From: Roseovarius confluentis
Lineage (GTDB): Bacteria; Pseudomonadota; Alphaproteobacteria; Rhodobacterales; Rhodobacteraceae
Assembly: GCF_002917925.1 (NCBI RefSeq)
Contig: NZ_PPFE01000001.1
Location: 186,001-250,000, forward strand
Direction: 5' to 3'
Length of the DNA: 64,000 nucleotides
Below the pieces are notes generated by a model. That model was not told the origin of the DNA and ran no database searches. It saw only the letters and a list, made by a program, of their open reading frames with translations. How positions within the stretch are numbered: the stretch's first letter is position 1; each line of letters starts with the position of its first letter. The position numbers were made by a program, and so were the translations under genes. This document shows positions 1 to 7,380 of this stretch, in pieces.

Positions 1-2990
1 GCGATTATGCCGTGCGCGGCGGGATCATCGACATCTACCCGCCGGGCGAGAGCGGCCCGGTGCGGCTGGACCTGTTCGGTGACGTGCTGGACGGCGTGCG
101 GCGGTTCGACCCGGCCACGCAGCGCACCACGGAAAAGCTGGACCGGATCGAGCTGGCCCCGGTCAGCGAGGTCATTCTGGACGAGGCCGCGATCACCCGG
201 TTCCGGCAGAATTACCGCATCGAGTTCGGCGCGGCGGGCAGCGACGACCCGCTTTACGAGGCCGTCAGCGCGGGGCGCAAGCAGGCGGGGATGGAGCATT
301 GGCTGCCGCTGTTTCACGAACGGCTGGAGACGCTGTTCGACTATATCCCCGGCGCGCCGGTCAGCCTGGATGACCAGGTCGAGGCGGCGCGGGAGGCGCG
401 GTGGGTGTCCATCGCCGACCAGTACGATGCGCGCAAGCACGCCATGACCCAGAAGGGCCGCGAGGACAGCGTTTACAAGCCCATCGCGCCCGATCTTCTG
501 TATCTCGATAACGATGCCTGGGGGGCCGCCTTGGGGGACCGTCGCGTGCTGGCCCTGTCGCCATTGCCGCAAGCGCCGGGGCCGGGCGTGATCGACGCGG
601 GCGGGCGGATCGGCCGCAATTTCGCGCCCGAGCGTCAGCAGGAAAAGATTAACCTTTTCAGCGTCCTGAAAGACCATATTGATGCACGCATGGCCGAGGG
701 GCCGGTGCTGGTCGCGTCCTATTCGGACGGGGCGCGCGAGCGGCTGGAAGGGCTGTTGGAAGACGAGGGCCTCTTGGGTGCGGTGACGGTGAAGAATGCC
801 GGGGCCATTGGCAAGCGCGGCTTGCACCTGGCGGTCTGGGGGCTGGAGCATGGGTTTACCGCGCCCGGTCTGACGGTGATCGCCGAGCAGGATATCCTGG
901 GCGACCGTTTGATCCGGTCCCCGAAGAAGCGGCGGCGGGCCGAGAATTTCCTGACCGAGGCCCAAAGCCTGTCGCCCGGCGACCTGGTGGTGCATGTCGA
1001 CCACGGGATCGGGCGTTACACGGGGCTGGAAGTGGTCACGGCGGCGGGCGCGGCACATGAATGCCTGCTGCTGGAATATGCAGAACAATCAAAGCTTTAC
1101 CTGCCGGTCGAGAATATCGAACTGCTGAGTCGATACGGCCACGAGGAGGGTCTGCTGGACCGTCTGGGCGGCGGCGCGTGGCAGGCCAAGAAGGCCAAGC
1201 TGAAGGAACGCATCCGCGAGATGGCCGACCGCCTGATCCGGATCGCTGCAGAACGCGCGCTACGCAAGGCGCCGGTGCTGGAGCCCGAGCACCACGCGTG
1301 GGAGGCGTTCTCGGCCCGGTTCCCGTACCAGGAGACGGACGACCAGTTGCGCGCCATCGAGGACGTGGTGGCCGACCTCGACAGCGGCACGCCGATGGAC
1401 CGGCTGATCTGCGGTGACGTCGGTTTCGGCAAGACCGAGGTGGCGATGCGCGCGGCCTTTATCGCCGCCATGTCGGGGATGCAGGTGGCGGTGATCGCGC
1501 CGACGACCCTGCTGGCACGGCAGCATTACCAGAGCTTTGCCGAGCGGTTCCGGGGCTTTCCGGTGACGGTGGCGCCTTTGTCGCGCTTCGTGTCGTCAAG
1601 CCAGGCCACCAAGACCCGCGCGGGCCTGGCGGACGGCACGGTGGATATCGTGGTGGGCACGCATGCCCTGCTTGCCAAGAACATCCGGTTCAAGAACCTT
1701 GGCCTGCTGGTGATCGACGAGGAACAGCGGTTCGGCGTGACCCACAAGGAGCGGCTGAAATCGCTGCGCTCCGAGGTGCATGTGCTGACCCTGACCGCGA
1801 CGCCGATTCCACGGACGCTGCAACTGAGCCTCAGCGGCGTGCGGGACCTGAGTATCATCGGCACGCCGCCCATCGACCGGCTGTCGATCCGCACCTATGT
1901 CAGCGAGTTCGACACGGTGACGATCCGCGAGGCGCTGCTGCGCGAGCATTACCGGGGCGGGCAGAGTTTCTACGTGGTGCCGCGCATCAGCGACATTGCC
2001 GAGATCGAGGACTTCCTGCGCACCCATGTGCCCGAGGTCAGTTTCGTGGTGGCGCATGGCCAGATGGCGGCCAAGGAGCTGGATGAACGCATGAACGCGT
2101 TCTACGACGGCAAGTACGATGTGCTGCTGGCCACGACGATCGTGGAATCAGGGCTGGATATCCCGACGGCGAACACGATGGTGGTGCACCGCGCCGACAT
2201 GTTCGGCCTGTCGCAGCTTTACCAGATCCGGGGCCGTGTGGGGCGGGCCAAGACGCGGGCCTATGCGTATTTGACGACCAAGCCACGGATGCGCCTTACG
2301 CCGTCCGCCGAGAAGCGATTGCGGGTGCTGGGCAGTCTGGATCAGCTGGGCGCGGGGTTCACGCTGGCGTCTCAGGACCTCGATATTCGCGGGGCGGGCA
2401 ACCTGCTGGGCGAGGAACAGTCCGGGCAGATGCGCGACGTGGGGTACGAGCTTTACCAGTCGATGCTGGAAGAGGCGATCGCCAAGATCAAGTCGGGGCA
2501 GCTGGAGGGGCTCAGCGAGGCGGACGAGCAATGGGCGCCGCAGATCAACCTGGGCGTGCCGGTTCTGATCCCCGAGGACTACGTCCCCGACCTGGATGTC
2601 AGATTGGGATTGTACCGCCGTCTCAGTGGCTTGGCGACCAAAGTTGAACTGGAAGGCTTCGCCGCCGAGCTGATCGACCGGTTCGGCAAGCTGCCGCGCG
2701 AAGTGAACACGCTGATGCTGGTCGTGCGGATCAAGGCGATGTGCAAACGCGCCGGGATCGCCAAGCTGGACGGCGGGCCGCGGGGGGCGACGATCCAGTT
2801 CCACAACGACAAGTTTTCCAACCCTCAGGGGCTGGTGGAATTCATCAAGGATCAGAAGGGGCTGGCCAAGGTCAAGGACAACAAGATCGTGGTCAAACGC
2901 AGCTGGAAATCCGACGCCGACAAGATCAAGGGCGCGTTCGCCATCGCGCGGGACTTGGCGGAGAAGGTGAAGGAAGGCAAGAAGGGGTGA
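1..2990 (+). CDS. mfd: Transcription-repair coupling factor Mfd (5' truncated by window edge)
   Basis: Superfamily 2 DNA translocase that removes RNA polymerase stalled at DNA lesions and recruits UvrA for nucleotide excision repair. The reading frame is open from base 3, so the true start and roughly 130-150 N-terminal residues lie outside the window. Visible in order: the end of the UvrB-like module (RGGIIDIYP), the RNA-polymerase-interaction region (GDLVVHVDHGIGRY), Walker A GDVGFGKTE, the DEEQ box, TATPIPRTL, and motif VI QIRGRVGRA followed by the C-terminal TRCF domain. Visible length is 995 codons against about 1150 for the whole family. The identification is secure; only the start is missing. 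Confidence 0.97.
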   Translation, partial: DYAVRGGIIDIYPPGESGPVRLDLFGDVLDGVRRFDPATQRTTEKLDRIELAPVSEVILDEAAITRFRQNYRIEFGAAGSDDPLYEAVSAGRKQAGMEHWLPLFHERLETLFDYIPGAPVSLDDQVEAAREARWVSIADQYDARKHAMTQKGREDSVYKPIAPDLLYLDNDAWGAALGDRRVLALSPLPQAPGPGVIDAGGRIGRNFAPERQQEKINLFSVLKDHIDARMAEGPVLVASYSDGARERLEGLLEDEGLLGAVTVKNAGAIGKRGLHLAVWGLEHGFTAPGLTVIAEQDILGDRLIRSPKKRRRAENFLTEAQSLSPGDLVVHVDHGIGRYTGLEVVTAAGAAHECLLLEYAEQSKLYLPVENIELLSRYGHEEGLLDRLGGGAWQAKKAKLKERIREMADRLIRIAAERALRKAPVLEPEHHAWEAFSARFPYQETDDQLRAIEDVVADLDSGTPMDRLICGDVGFGKTEVAMRAAFIAAMSGMQVAVIAPTTLLARQHYQSFAERFRGFPVTVAPLSRFVSSSQATKTRAGLADGTVDIVVGTHALLAKNIRFKNLGLLVIDEEQRFGVTHKERLKSLRSEVHVLTLTATPIPRTLQLSLSGVRDLSIIGTPPIDRLSIRTYVSEFDTVTIREALLREHYRGGQSFYVVPRISDIAEIEDFLRTHVPEVSFVVAHGQMAAKELDERMNAFYDGKYDVLLATTIVESGLDIPTANTMVVHRADMFGLSQLYQIRGRVGRAKTRAYAYLTTKPRMRLTPSAEKRLRVLGSLDQLGAGFTLASQDLDIRGAGNLLGEEQSGQMRDVGYELYQSMLEEAIAKIKSGQLEGLSEADEQWAPQINLGVPVLIPEDYVPDLDVRLGLYRRLSGLATKVELEGFAAELIDRFGKLPREVNTLMLVVRIKAMCKRAGIAKLDGGPRGATIQFHNDKFSNPQGLVEFIKDQKGLAKVKDNKIVVKRSWKSDADKIKGAFAIARDLAEKVKEGKKG

Positions 2991-3212
2991 GAGCTTCGGC
3001 CGCGTGATTGCCAGACCGCGGGGTGGCGATCCGACGTCATTTCAGGGCACTTTATCGCCGCAAATTCCGCGAGACTTCCAATCGAAGCGCTGACTTCACC
3101 CAATCGCCAGCCCGGGGGGCGGCCCCCCTTTCGGCGGTTGCTTGCAACCGCCTTTCGGTCAGCGGGCGATCGCGCGGCGGCGCGCAGGGCGCGCCTTGAT
3201 TCCGCGCGGCGC

Positions 3213-4388
3213 TTAGGCCGACCGTTTCAACTCCGCAACCAGCTTGTCGTAGTGCGCCTTGGTCAGCTCGTCGGTGTCGGTATAGGGTTTCGAGGCCAGG
3301 AAACTGCGCTCGAACAGGGTGTCGTAGGTCAGGCGCGGGCCAAGCGCATGTTTGCCGGCGCCGTCCTCGCCAAGGCCCTCGCCATGATGCCGCGCGACCG
3401 ACAGGGCGTTCTGCATCCAGTTGAGGCAGTTGATCGCAGTGAAAGGATCGTTGACGCCGGGGGAGAGTGCGCGGGCCAGCACCTCGACCAGTTCGTCGAC
3501 GAGAAAGAGCACGTTCTGATGCTCGGTCTTGCTGGTGCCAAGCGCGTAGCAGTCGCGCAGCTCCGCGATATCCTCGTCCGACAGCGCGTCGCGTGACCAG
3601 ACGGACATCACGGGCGTGAAGGAACTGACGAAGTCGCCAGGCTGCTGTTCGATCCGCAGGGTCCAGTCGTCGCGGTCGGTCAGCTGCTCGACCTTTCCGT
3701 AGTTCAGCGTGCGGATGTAGCCGGCGGAGTTCATGGTGATCCGGTGGTCGGGGTCACGGTCGGGATAGGCCAACTCGCGGCGCTTGTCGCGGGCGTCCTC
3801 GGCGTCGATGATGGCCTTGATCTCGGTTTCCAGCCGCTGGCCCAGGCCGGCGGTGATGTTGCCGACGTTGATCGTTTCGGGGACGTGGTGCACGAAATAG
3901 ATCATGGTGAAGACCGCGATGATGCAGCCCAACATCGCCAGCAACATGGAATATTGCGGCACGAAGGCTTCGATTTCGGCGGTTTCGGACGGGTCCTGCA
4001 CGGCGCGCAGGATCAGAAGGGCATAGACGAAGGTGGAAATCAGGATGCCGAGGCTGATCTGATTGCCCCGGTTGCGCATGAAATTCCCGATCAGGCGCGG
4101 GCCGTAATTGCCGGCGGCAAAGGACACCGCGACCATTGTCATGGAAAACATAACGCCGGTGACGCCGATCACCGACGTGGCAATGGTCGACAGCGTGCTG
4201 CGCGCGCCGTCGACCTGAGTGTCGATCAGGGTTTCGGGAAGCTGGTAAGGCAGGATCTCGGCGTTGTGGTCGAGCCATTCCGACCCGTAGGCCAGAAGGA
4301 TCGCGAACAACACCATGTTGGCCGGAATGAACCAGTAGCTGGCGCGTACGTCCTGCGCCAGTTTGAGCAAGAGCGCCCGTTTGTTCAT
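3213..4388 (-). CDS. DUF2254 family membrane protein
   Basis: A 391-residue predicted inner-membrane protein matching the DUF2254 family in layout: about four hydrophobic segments in the first 175 residues (around 19-38, 67-90, 111-128, 147-168) followed by a soluble C-terminal half. The family has no settled function. The start is an ATG preceded by AGGGAAG eight bases upstream. A tiny membrane-peptide gene lies 37 bases upstream on the same strand and may be co-transcribed. The downstream neighbour mfd is convergent. Confidence 0.85.
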   Translation of the reverse strand: MNKRALLLKLAQDVRASYWFIPANMVLFAILLAYGSEWLDHNAEILPYQLPETLIDTQVDGARSTLSTIATSVIGVTGVMFSMTMVAVSFAAGNYGPRLIGNFMRNRGNQISLGILISTFVYALLILRAVQDPSETAEIEAFVPQYSMLLAMLGCIIAVFTMIYFVHHVPETINVGNITAGLGQRLETEIKAIIDAEDARDKRRELAYPDRDPDHRITMNSAGYIRTLNYGKVEQLTDRDDWTLRIEQQPGDFVSSFTPVMSVWSRDALSDEDIAELRDCYALGTSKTEHQNVLFLVDELVEVLARALSPGVNDPFTAINCLNWMQNALSVARHHGEGLGEDGAGKHALGPRLTYDTLFERSFLASKPYTDTDELTKAHYDKLVAELKRSA

Positions 4389-4425
4389 TCAGTTCTTCCC
4401 TGGAGGTCGGACCCCGGGACCTGCT

Positions 4426-4500
4426 TCAGCCGATACCGATAAACGAAAGAATGGCAACGACGATGACAACAAGGCCGACGATATAGATGATATTGTTCAT
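4426..4500 (-). CDS. Tiny single-pass membrane peptide, 24 aa
   Basis: An ATG-to-TGA frame of 25 codons encoding an almost wholly hydrophobic peptide beginning MNNIIYIVGLVVIV and ending FIGIG. A GGAG Shine-Dalgarno-like element lies upstream. It sits between the quinone oxidoreductase gene and the DUF2254 gene on the same strand. Very short peptides of this kind recur next to membrane-protein genes in Rhodobacteraceae; that is recollection, not a search. Composition and ribosome-binding context favour a real gene, but its size makes this provisional. Confidence 0.5.
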   Translation of the reverse strand: MNNIIYIVGLVVIVVAILSFIGIG

Positions 4501-4524
4501 GGGTCTTCTACTCCGGTTTGCCGG

Positions 4525-4547
4525 GCGGGCACAATTGGCGTGCCCGC
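4525..4547 (-). terminator. Hairpin downstream of quinone oxidoreductase gene
   Basis: GCGGGCAC and GTGCCCGC form a perfect 8-bp stem with a 7-base loop, about 57 bases beyond the stop of the minus-strand oxidoreductase gene. No clear U-tract follows, so termination is inferred from position and stem strength. Confidence 0.4.
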
Positions 4548-4603
4548 TCGTGGCGTGCAGGAAGGTAACTGCACCCGGAGCGGGAAAGTTCCCGAAGACG
4601 TGA

Positions 4604-5578
4604 TCAAAGCGTGAGGATGGTCGAGCCGGTGGTTTCCCGCGCCTCGAGCGCGCGATGCGCCTCGGCGATATCCTCGAGCTTCCATGTCTGGCCGATATTC
4701 ACCTTCACGTCGCCCGACTGCACCTTTGAAAAGAGGTGCTTTGCCATGTCCTGGCAGCGTTCGTGATCGGCCAGGAAGGTGAAGAGCGTGGTGCGCGTCA
4801 GCTTGAGCGAGCCTTTCTGTGCGAGGGTCAGCAGGCTGACCGGCTCGACCGGGCCCGAGGCGTTGCCGAAGGACATCATCATGCCCAAGGGCTTCAGGCA
4901 GTCGAGCGAACGGTCGAACGTGTCCTTGCCGACGCCGTCCATCACCACGTCGACGCCCTTGTCATCGGTCAGTTTCTTGACTTCGGCCACGAAATCCTCG
5001 GTGCGGTAGTTGATGCAGGCCGACGCGCCGTTATCGACCGCCAGCTTGCATTTCTCGTCTGTCCCGGCGGTGCCGATCAGGGTGATCCCCTCGGAGCGGG
5101 CCCATTGGCAGGCCAGCAGGCCCACACCGCCGGCGGCGGCGTGAAACAGCACCGTGTCGCCCTTTTTCAGCGGCGAGACCCGGTGAAAGAGGTATTCCAC
5201 GGTCATGCCCTGCAGCATGATCGAGGCGGCGTCCTCGAACGGGATGTCGTCGGGCAGGGGGCAGACCTGTGCGGCGGGCATGACGCGGGCCTCTGAATAG
5301 GCACCGGGGGGCGTGGCGGCATAGGCGGCGTGCTGGCCCACTTGCAGATGCGTGACACCTTCGCCCACGGCCTCGATGATGCCCGCGGCCTCCATCCCGA
5401 GGGCATGGGGCAGCTCCAGCGGGTAAAGCCCGGTGCGCTGGTACACGTCGATGAAGTTCAGCCCGCAAGCCACATGGGCGATGCGCACCTCGCCGGGGCC
5501 GGGATCGCCCACCTCGCGGTCAACGAGCTTGAGATTGTCCGGACCGCCGAACTCTTCGATGATGATGGTGCGTGCCAT
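4604..5578 (-). CDS. NADPH:quinone oxidoreductase, zinc-free MDR family
   Basis: A 324-residue medium-chain dehydrogenase/reductase of the quinone oxidoreductase type, probably a soluble NADPH-dependent reductase of quinones or enones. It has the N-terminal GroES-like domain (GPGEVRIAHVACGLNFIDVYQRTG), the nucleotide-binding loop AAAGGVGLLACQWA and the family segment NYRTEDF. The structural-zinc cysteine cluster of alcohol dehydrogenases is absent. ATG at 5578 is chosen because AGGAGAG lies just upstream; the frame stays open 22 codons further but has no ribosome-binding signal there. Physiological substrate unknown. Confidence 0.9.
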   Translation of the reverse strand: MARTIIIEEFGGPDNLKLVDREVGDPGPGEVRIAHVACGLNFIDVYQRTGLYPLELPHALGMEAAGIIEAVGEGVTHLQVGQHAAYAATPPGAYSEARVMPAAQVCPLPDDIPFEDAASIMLQGMTVEYLFHRVSPLKKGDTVLFHAAAGGVGLLACQWARSEGITLIGTAGTDEKCKLAVDNGASACINYRTEDFVAEVKKLTDDKGVDVVMDGVGKDTFDRSLDCLKPLGMMMSFGNASGPVEPVSLLTLAQKGSLKLTRTTLFTFLADHERCQDMAKHLFSKVQSGDVKVNIGQTWKLEDIAEAHRALEARETTGSTILTL

Positions 5579-5688
5579 TGTGGTCTCTCCTTGCTTGTCA
5601 TGCGCGGCCGTCATGGAATGCGCCGCACACGTCTTGTCGGGCACCTAGCCCGCTTGACGGGGATCGCCCATGCGAATTGCAATCGCGG

Positions 5689-5952
5689 TCAGGTTTCGGG
5701 CGCGTCATTGGCCGCGTCGCCACCGTCCGCCTGCTTTTCCTGGAATTTCTTGACCCGGTTCAGCAGGTGCGCGCGCGCCGCCATGTTGGCGCGGCGCACC
5801 CGCATCGAGGTCAGGAACGCCTCTTCGGCGGATTGGGACGTGGCGCCGAGGATGCCGACGATCTCGGAAATGACGCCATCGTCGCCGGAGGCATCCACGT
5901 ACTTGATGACCTTGAGCGCCAGTTCGTCTGCCAGATCCTCGGTCACGCCCAT
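5689..5952 (-). CDS. Conserved small hypothetical protein, 87 aa
   Basis: A soluble, mostly helical 87-residue protein starting MGVTEDLADELALKVIKYVD with a charged low-complexity C-terminus. I do not recognise a domain. Its stop-to-start spacing from the alpha/beta hydrolase gene is 4 bases, which argues for a shared transcript and probably a related role. Codon usage matches the core genome, so it is unlikely to be a chance frame. Confidence 0.7.
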   Translation of the reverse strand: MGVTEDLADELALKVIKYVDASGDDGVISEIVGILGATSQSAEEAFLTSMRVRRANMAARAHLLNRVKKFQEKQADGGDAANDAPET

Positions 5953-5956
5953 GGGC

Positions 5957-6610
5957 TTATCTCGTGGTCTCGGTCAGGCGGCGTTTGACGTAATCGCTGA
6001 CGGTGTCGATCATCGTCTCCATGTGCGGCTCTTCGAAGAAGTGCCCCGAGCCCTCGACCTGTTCGTGGGTGATGGTGATGCCCTGCTGTTCATGCAGTTT
6101 GCCCACCAGCGACTGGGTGTCGGCCGGCGGCGCCACGCGGTCGGCGCTGCCGTTGATGATCAGGCCGGAGGACGGGCAGGGGGCGAGGAACGAGAAGTCG
6201 TACATGTTGGCCGGTGGCGACACGGACACGAAGCCGGTGATCTCGGGGCGGCGCATCAAGAGCTGCATCCCGATCCACGCGCCGAAGGAAAAGCCCGCGA
6301 CCCAGCAATGTTTCGAGTTGGCGTTCATCGACTGAAGGTAGTCGAGCGCCGAGGCGGCATCGGAAAGCTCGCCCACGCCCTGGTCATATTCGCCCTGGCT
6401 GCGTCCCACGCCGCGAAAGTTGAAGCGCAGGACGGTGAAGCCCAGCTTGTGGAACGCGTAATGCAGGTTGTAGACCACCTTGTTGTTCATCGTGCCCCCG
6501 AATTGCGGGTGCGGGTGCAGGATGATGGCAATCGGCGCGTCGCGCTCGCGTTGCGGGTGGTAGCGGCCTTCCAGGCGGCCCTCGGGGCCGGGAAAGATGA
6601 CCTCGGGCAT
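5957..6610 (-). CDS. Alpha/beta hydrolase (dienelactone-hydrolase-like)
   Basis: A 217-residue cytoplasmic hydrolase with no signal peptide. The nucleophile elbow is AGFSFGAWIG, the oxyanion-side motif is HPHPQFGGTMNNKVV, and a C-terminal EGSGHFFEE supplies the catalytic histidine. HPHP-FGG is typical of a widespread proteobacterial subfamily annotated as hydrolase of the alpha/beta superfamily. Substrate unknown. It is divergent from iscR across a 180-base regulatory interval, and is followed almost immediately by the 87-residue hypothetical gene. Confidence 0.88.
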   Translation of the reverse strand: MPEVIFPGPEGRLEGRYHPQRERDAPIAIILHPHPQFGGTMNNKVVYNLHYAFHKLGFTVLRFNFRGVGRSQGEYDQGVGELSDAASALDYLQSMNANSKHCWVAGFSFGAWIGMQLLMRRPEITGFVSVSPPANMYDFSFLAPCPSSGLIINGSADRVAPPADTQSLVGKLHEQQGITITHEQVEGSGHFFEEPHMETMIDTVSDYVKRRLTETTR

Positions 6611-6644
6611 GCGTGTCCCCTTGCATTTCGGCGCCGCTCAATTC

Positions 6645-6673
6645 TTGACGGAATTGATCAAGCACCTTAGAAC
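6645..6673 (+). promoter_or_regulatory. Predicted sigma70 promoter of iscR-suf operon
   Basis: TTGACG (6645-6650) and TAGAAC (6668-6673) are separated by 17 bases and point toward iscR, whose start is about 118 bases downstream. The -10 hexamer lies inside the TTAGAA-N3-TTCTAA palindrome, an arrangement expected of a repressed promoter. Prediction by inspection only. Confidence 0.55.
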
Positions 6674-6681
6674 AATTCTAA
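6667..6681. promoter_or_regulatory. TTAGAA-CAA-TTCTAA palindrome, candidate iron-responsive operator
   Basis: Perfect 6-bp inverted repeat with a 3-base spacer overlapping the predicted -10 of the iscR promoter. The half-sites resemble the published ICE-box type motif bound by the haem-dependent iron regulator Irr in alphaproteobacteria. Assignment to Irr rather than IscR is inference. Confidence 0.6.
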
Positions 6682-6722
6682 ACAACCGTATGGATTCTGC
6701 GGCTTCAAGCGAGATAGGGGGT

Positions 6723-6742
6723 TGATTGACCAAGGTCAATCA
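6723..6742. promoter_or_regulatory. Second operator-like palindrome upstream of iscR
   Basis: TGATTGACC-AA-GGTCAATCA is a perfect 9-bp inverted repeat with a 2-base spacer, lying between the predicted promoter and the iscR start. Its place in the leader fits a roadblock or autoregulatory site, for example for IscR. The cognate factor cannot be told from sequence alone. Confidence 0.55.
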
Positions 6743-6791
6743 CTTCCCCGCCTGTCAAGCCCCTGAAGCGCCGGTATTTTGGGGGGAAACG

Positions 6792-7253
6792 ATGAAACTG
6801 AGCACCAAGGGGCGTTACGCGATGGTGGCGCTGGTCGATATCGCGCTGCAGGAAAAGGACGGGCTGGTGACGCTGAGCGACATCTCGGGGCGGCAGAGCA
6901 TTTCCTTGCCCTACCTGGAACAGCTGTTCGTCAAGCTACGCCGCGCCGAGCTGGTGACGTCCGTGCGGGGCCCGGGCGGCGGCTACAAGCTGGCGCGGCC
7001 CGCCTCCGAGATCCGGGCGGTGGATATCCTGGCCGCGGTGGACGAGACGATCGACGCGATGCACAAGGGCGCGGGCGCGTCGGGAGCGACTAGCGGCTCG
7101 CGGGCGCAGAGCATGACCAACCGGCTGTGGGAGGGGTTGAGTGCGCAGGTCTACGTGTTCCTGCACCAGACCCGGCTGAGCGACGTGGTGGGCAACTCGC
7201 TGGCGCCGTGTCCCGCGGTGCCGTCTCTGTTTGCCGTCGTGGACGAGGAATGA
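6792..7253 (+). CDS. iscR: Rrf2-family Fe-S regulator IscR, single-cysteine type
   Basis: A 153-residue Rrf2 regulator controlling Fe-S cluster assembly. The N-terminal winged helix reads MKLSTKGRYAMVALVDIAL, with GRQSISLPYLEQLFVKLRRA as recognition region and RGPGGGYKL as wing. The region that carries three cluster-ligating cysteines in enterobacterial IscR (about residues 90-106) has none; the only cysteine is Cys140 in LAPCPAV. This matches the Rhodobacteraceae variant studied in Rhodobacter sphaeroides, which binds a cluster by an unusual ligation scheme. ATG at 6792 is preceded by GGGGGGAAACG. First gene of the suf operon; two upstream palindromes suggest iron-linked control. Confidence 0.93.
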   Translation: MKLSTKGRYAMVALVDIALQEKDGLVTLSDISGRQSISLPYLEQLFVKLRRAELVTSVRGPGGGYKLARPASEIRAVDILAAVDETIDAMHKGAGASGATSGSRAQSMTNRLWEGLSAQVYVFLHQTRLSDVVGNSLAPCPAVPSLFAVVDEE

Positions 7254-7319
7254 GGGCGCCTTCGGCGACAGGTTTTGCGCCGCGTTCCGCGTCGCGGTGG
7301 GCGGGGGCCCTGGCCCCAA

Positions 7320-7340
7320 CGTCGAAACGGTGTTTCGACG
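7320..7340 (+). repeat. Perfect hairpin between iscR and desulfurase gene
   Basis: CGTCGAAAC and GTTTCGACG form a 9-bp stem with a GGT loop. It is followed by a short C/G run (ACCCCCGGG) and then the desulfurase ribosome-binding site, so it may act as a partial terminator or an mRNA processing/stability element within the operon. The surrounding sequence resembles intergenic elements seen repeatedly in Rhodobacteraceae genomes (recollection). Confidence 0.5.
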
Positions 7341-7380
7341 ACCCCCGGGATATTCATGGCCAACAGAAGAGGGGAACGGT

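Noticed and set aside
2991..3212. Possible small gene between mfd and the DUF2254 gene
   Set aside because: Only short frames without ribosome-binding sites; G/C runs suggest spacer sequence.
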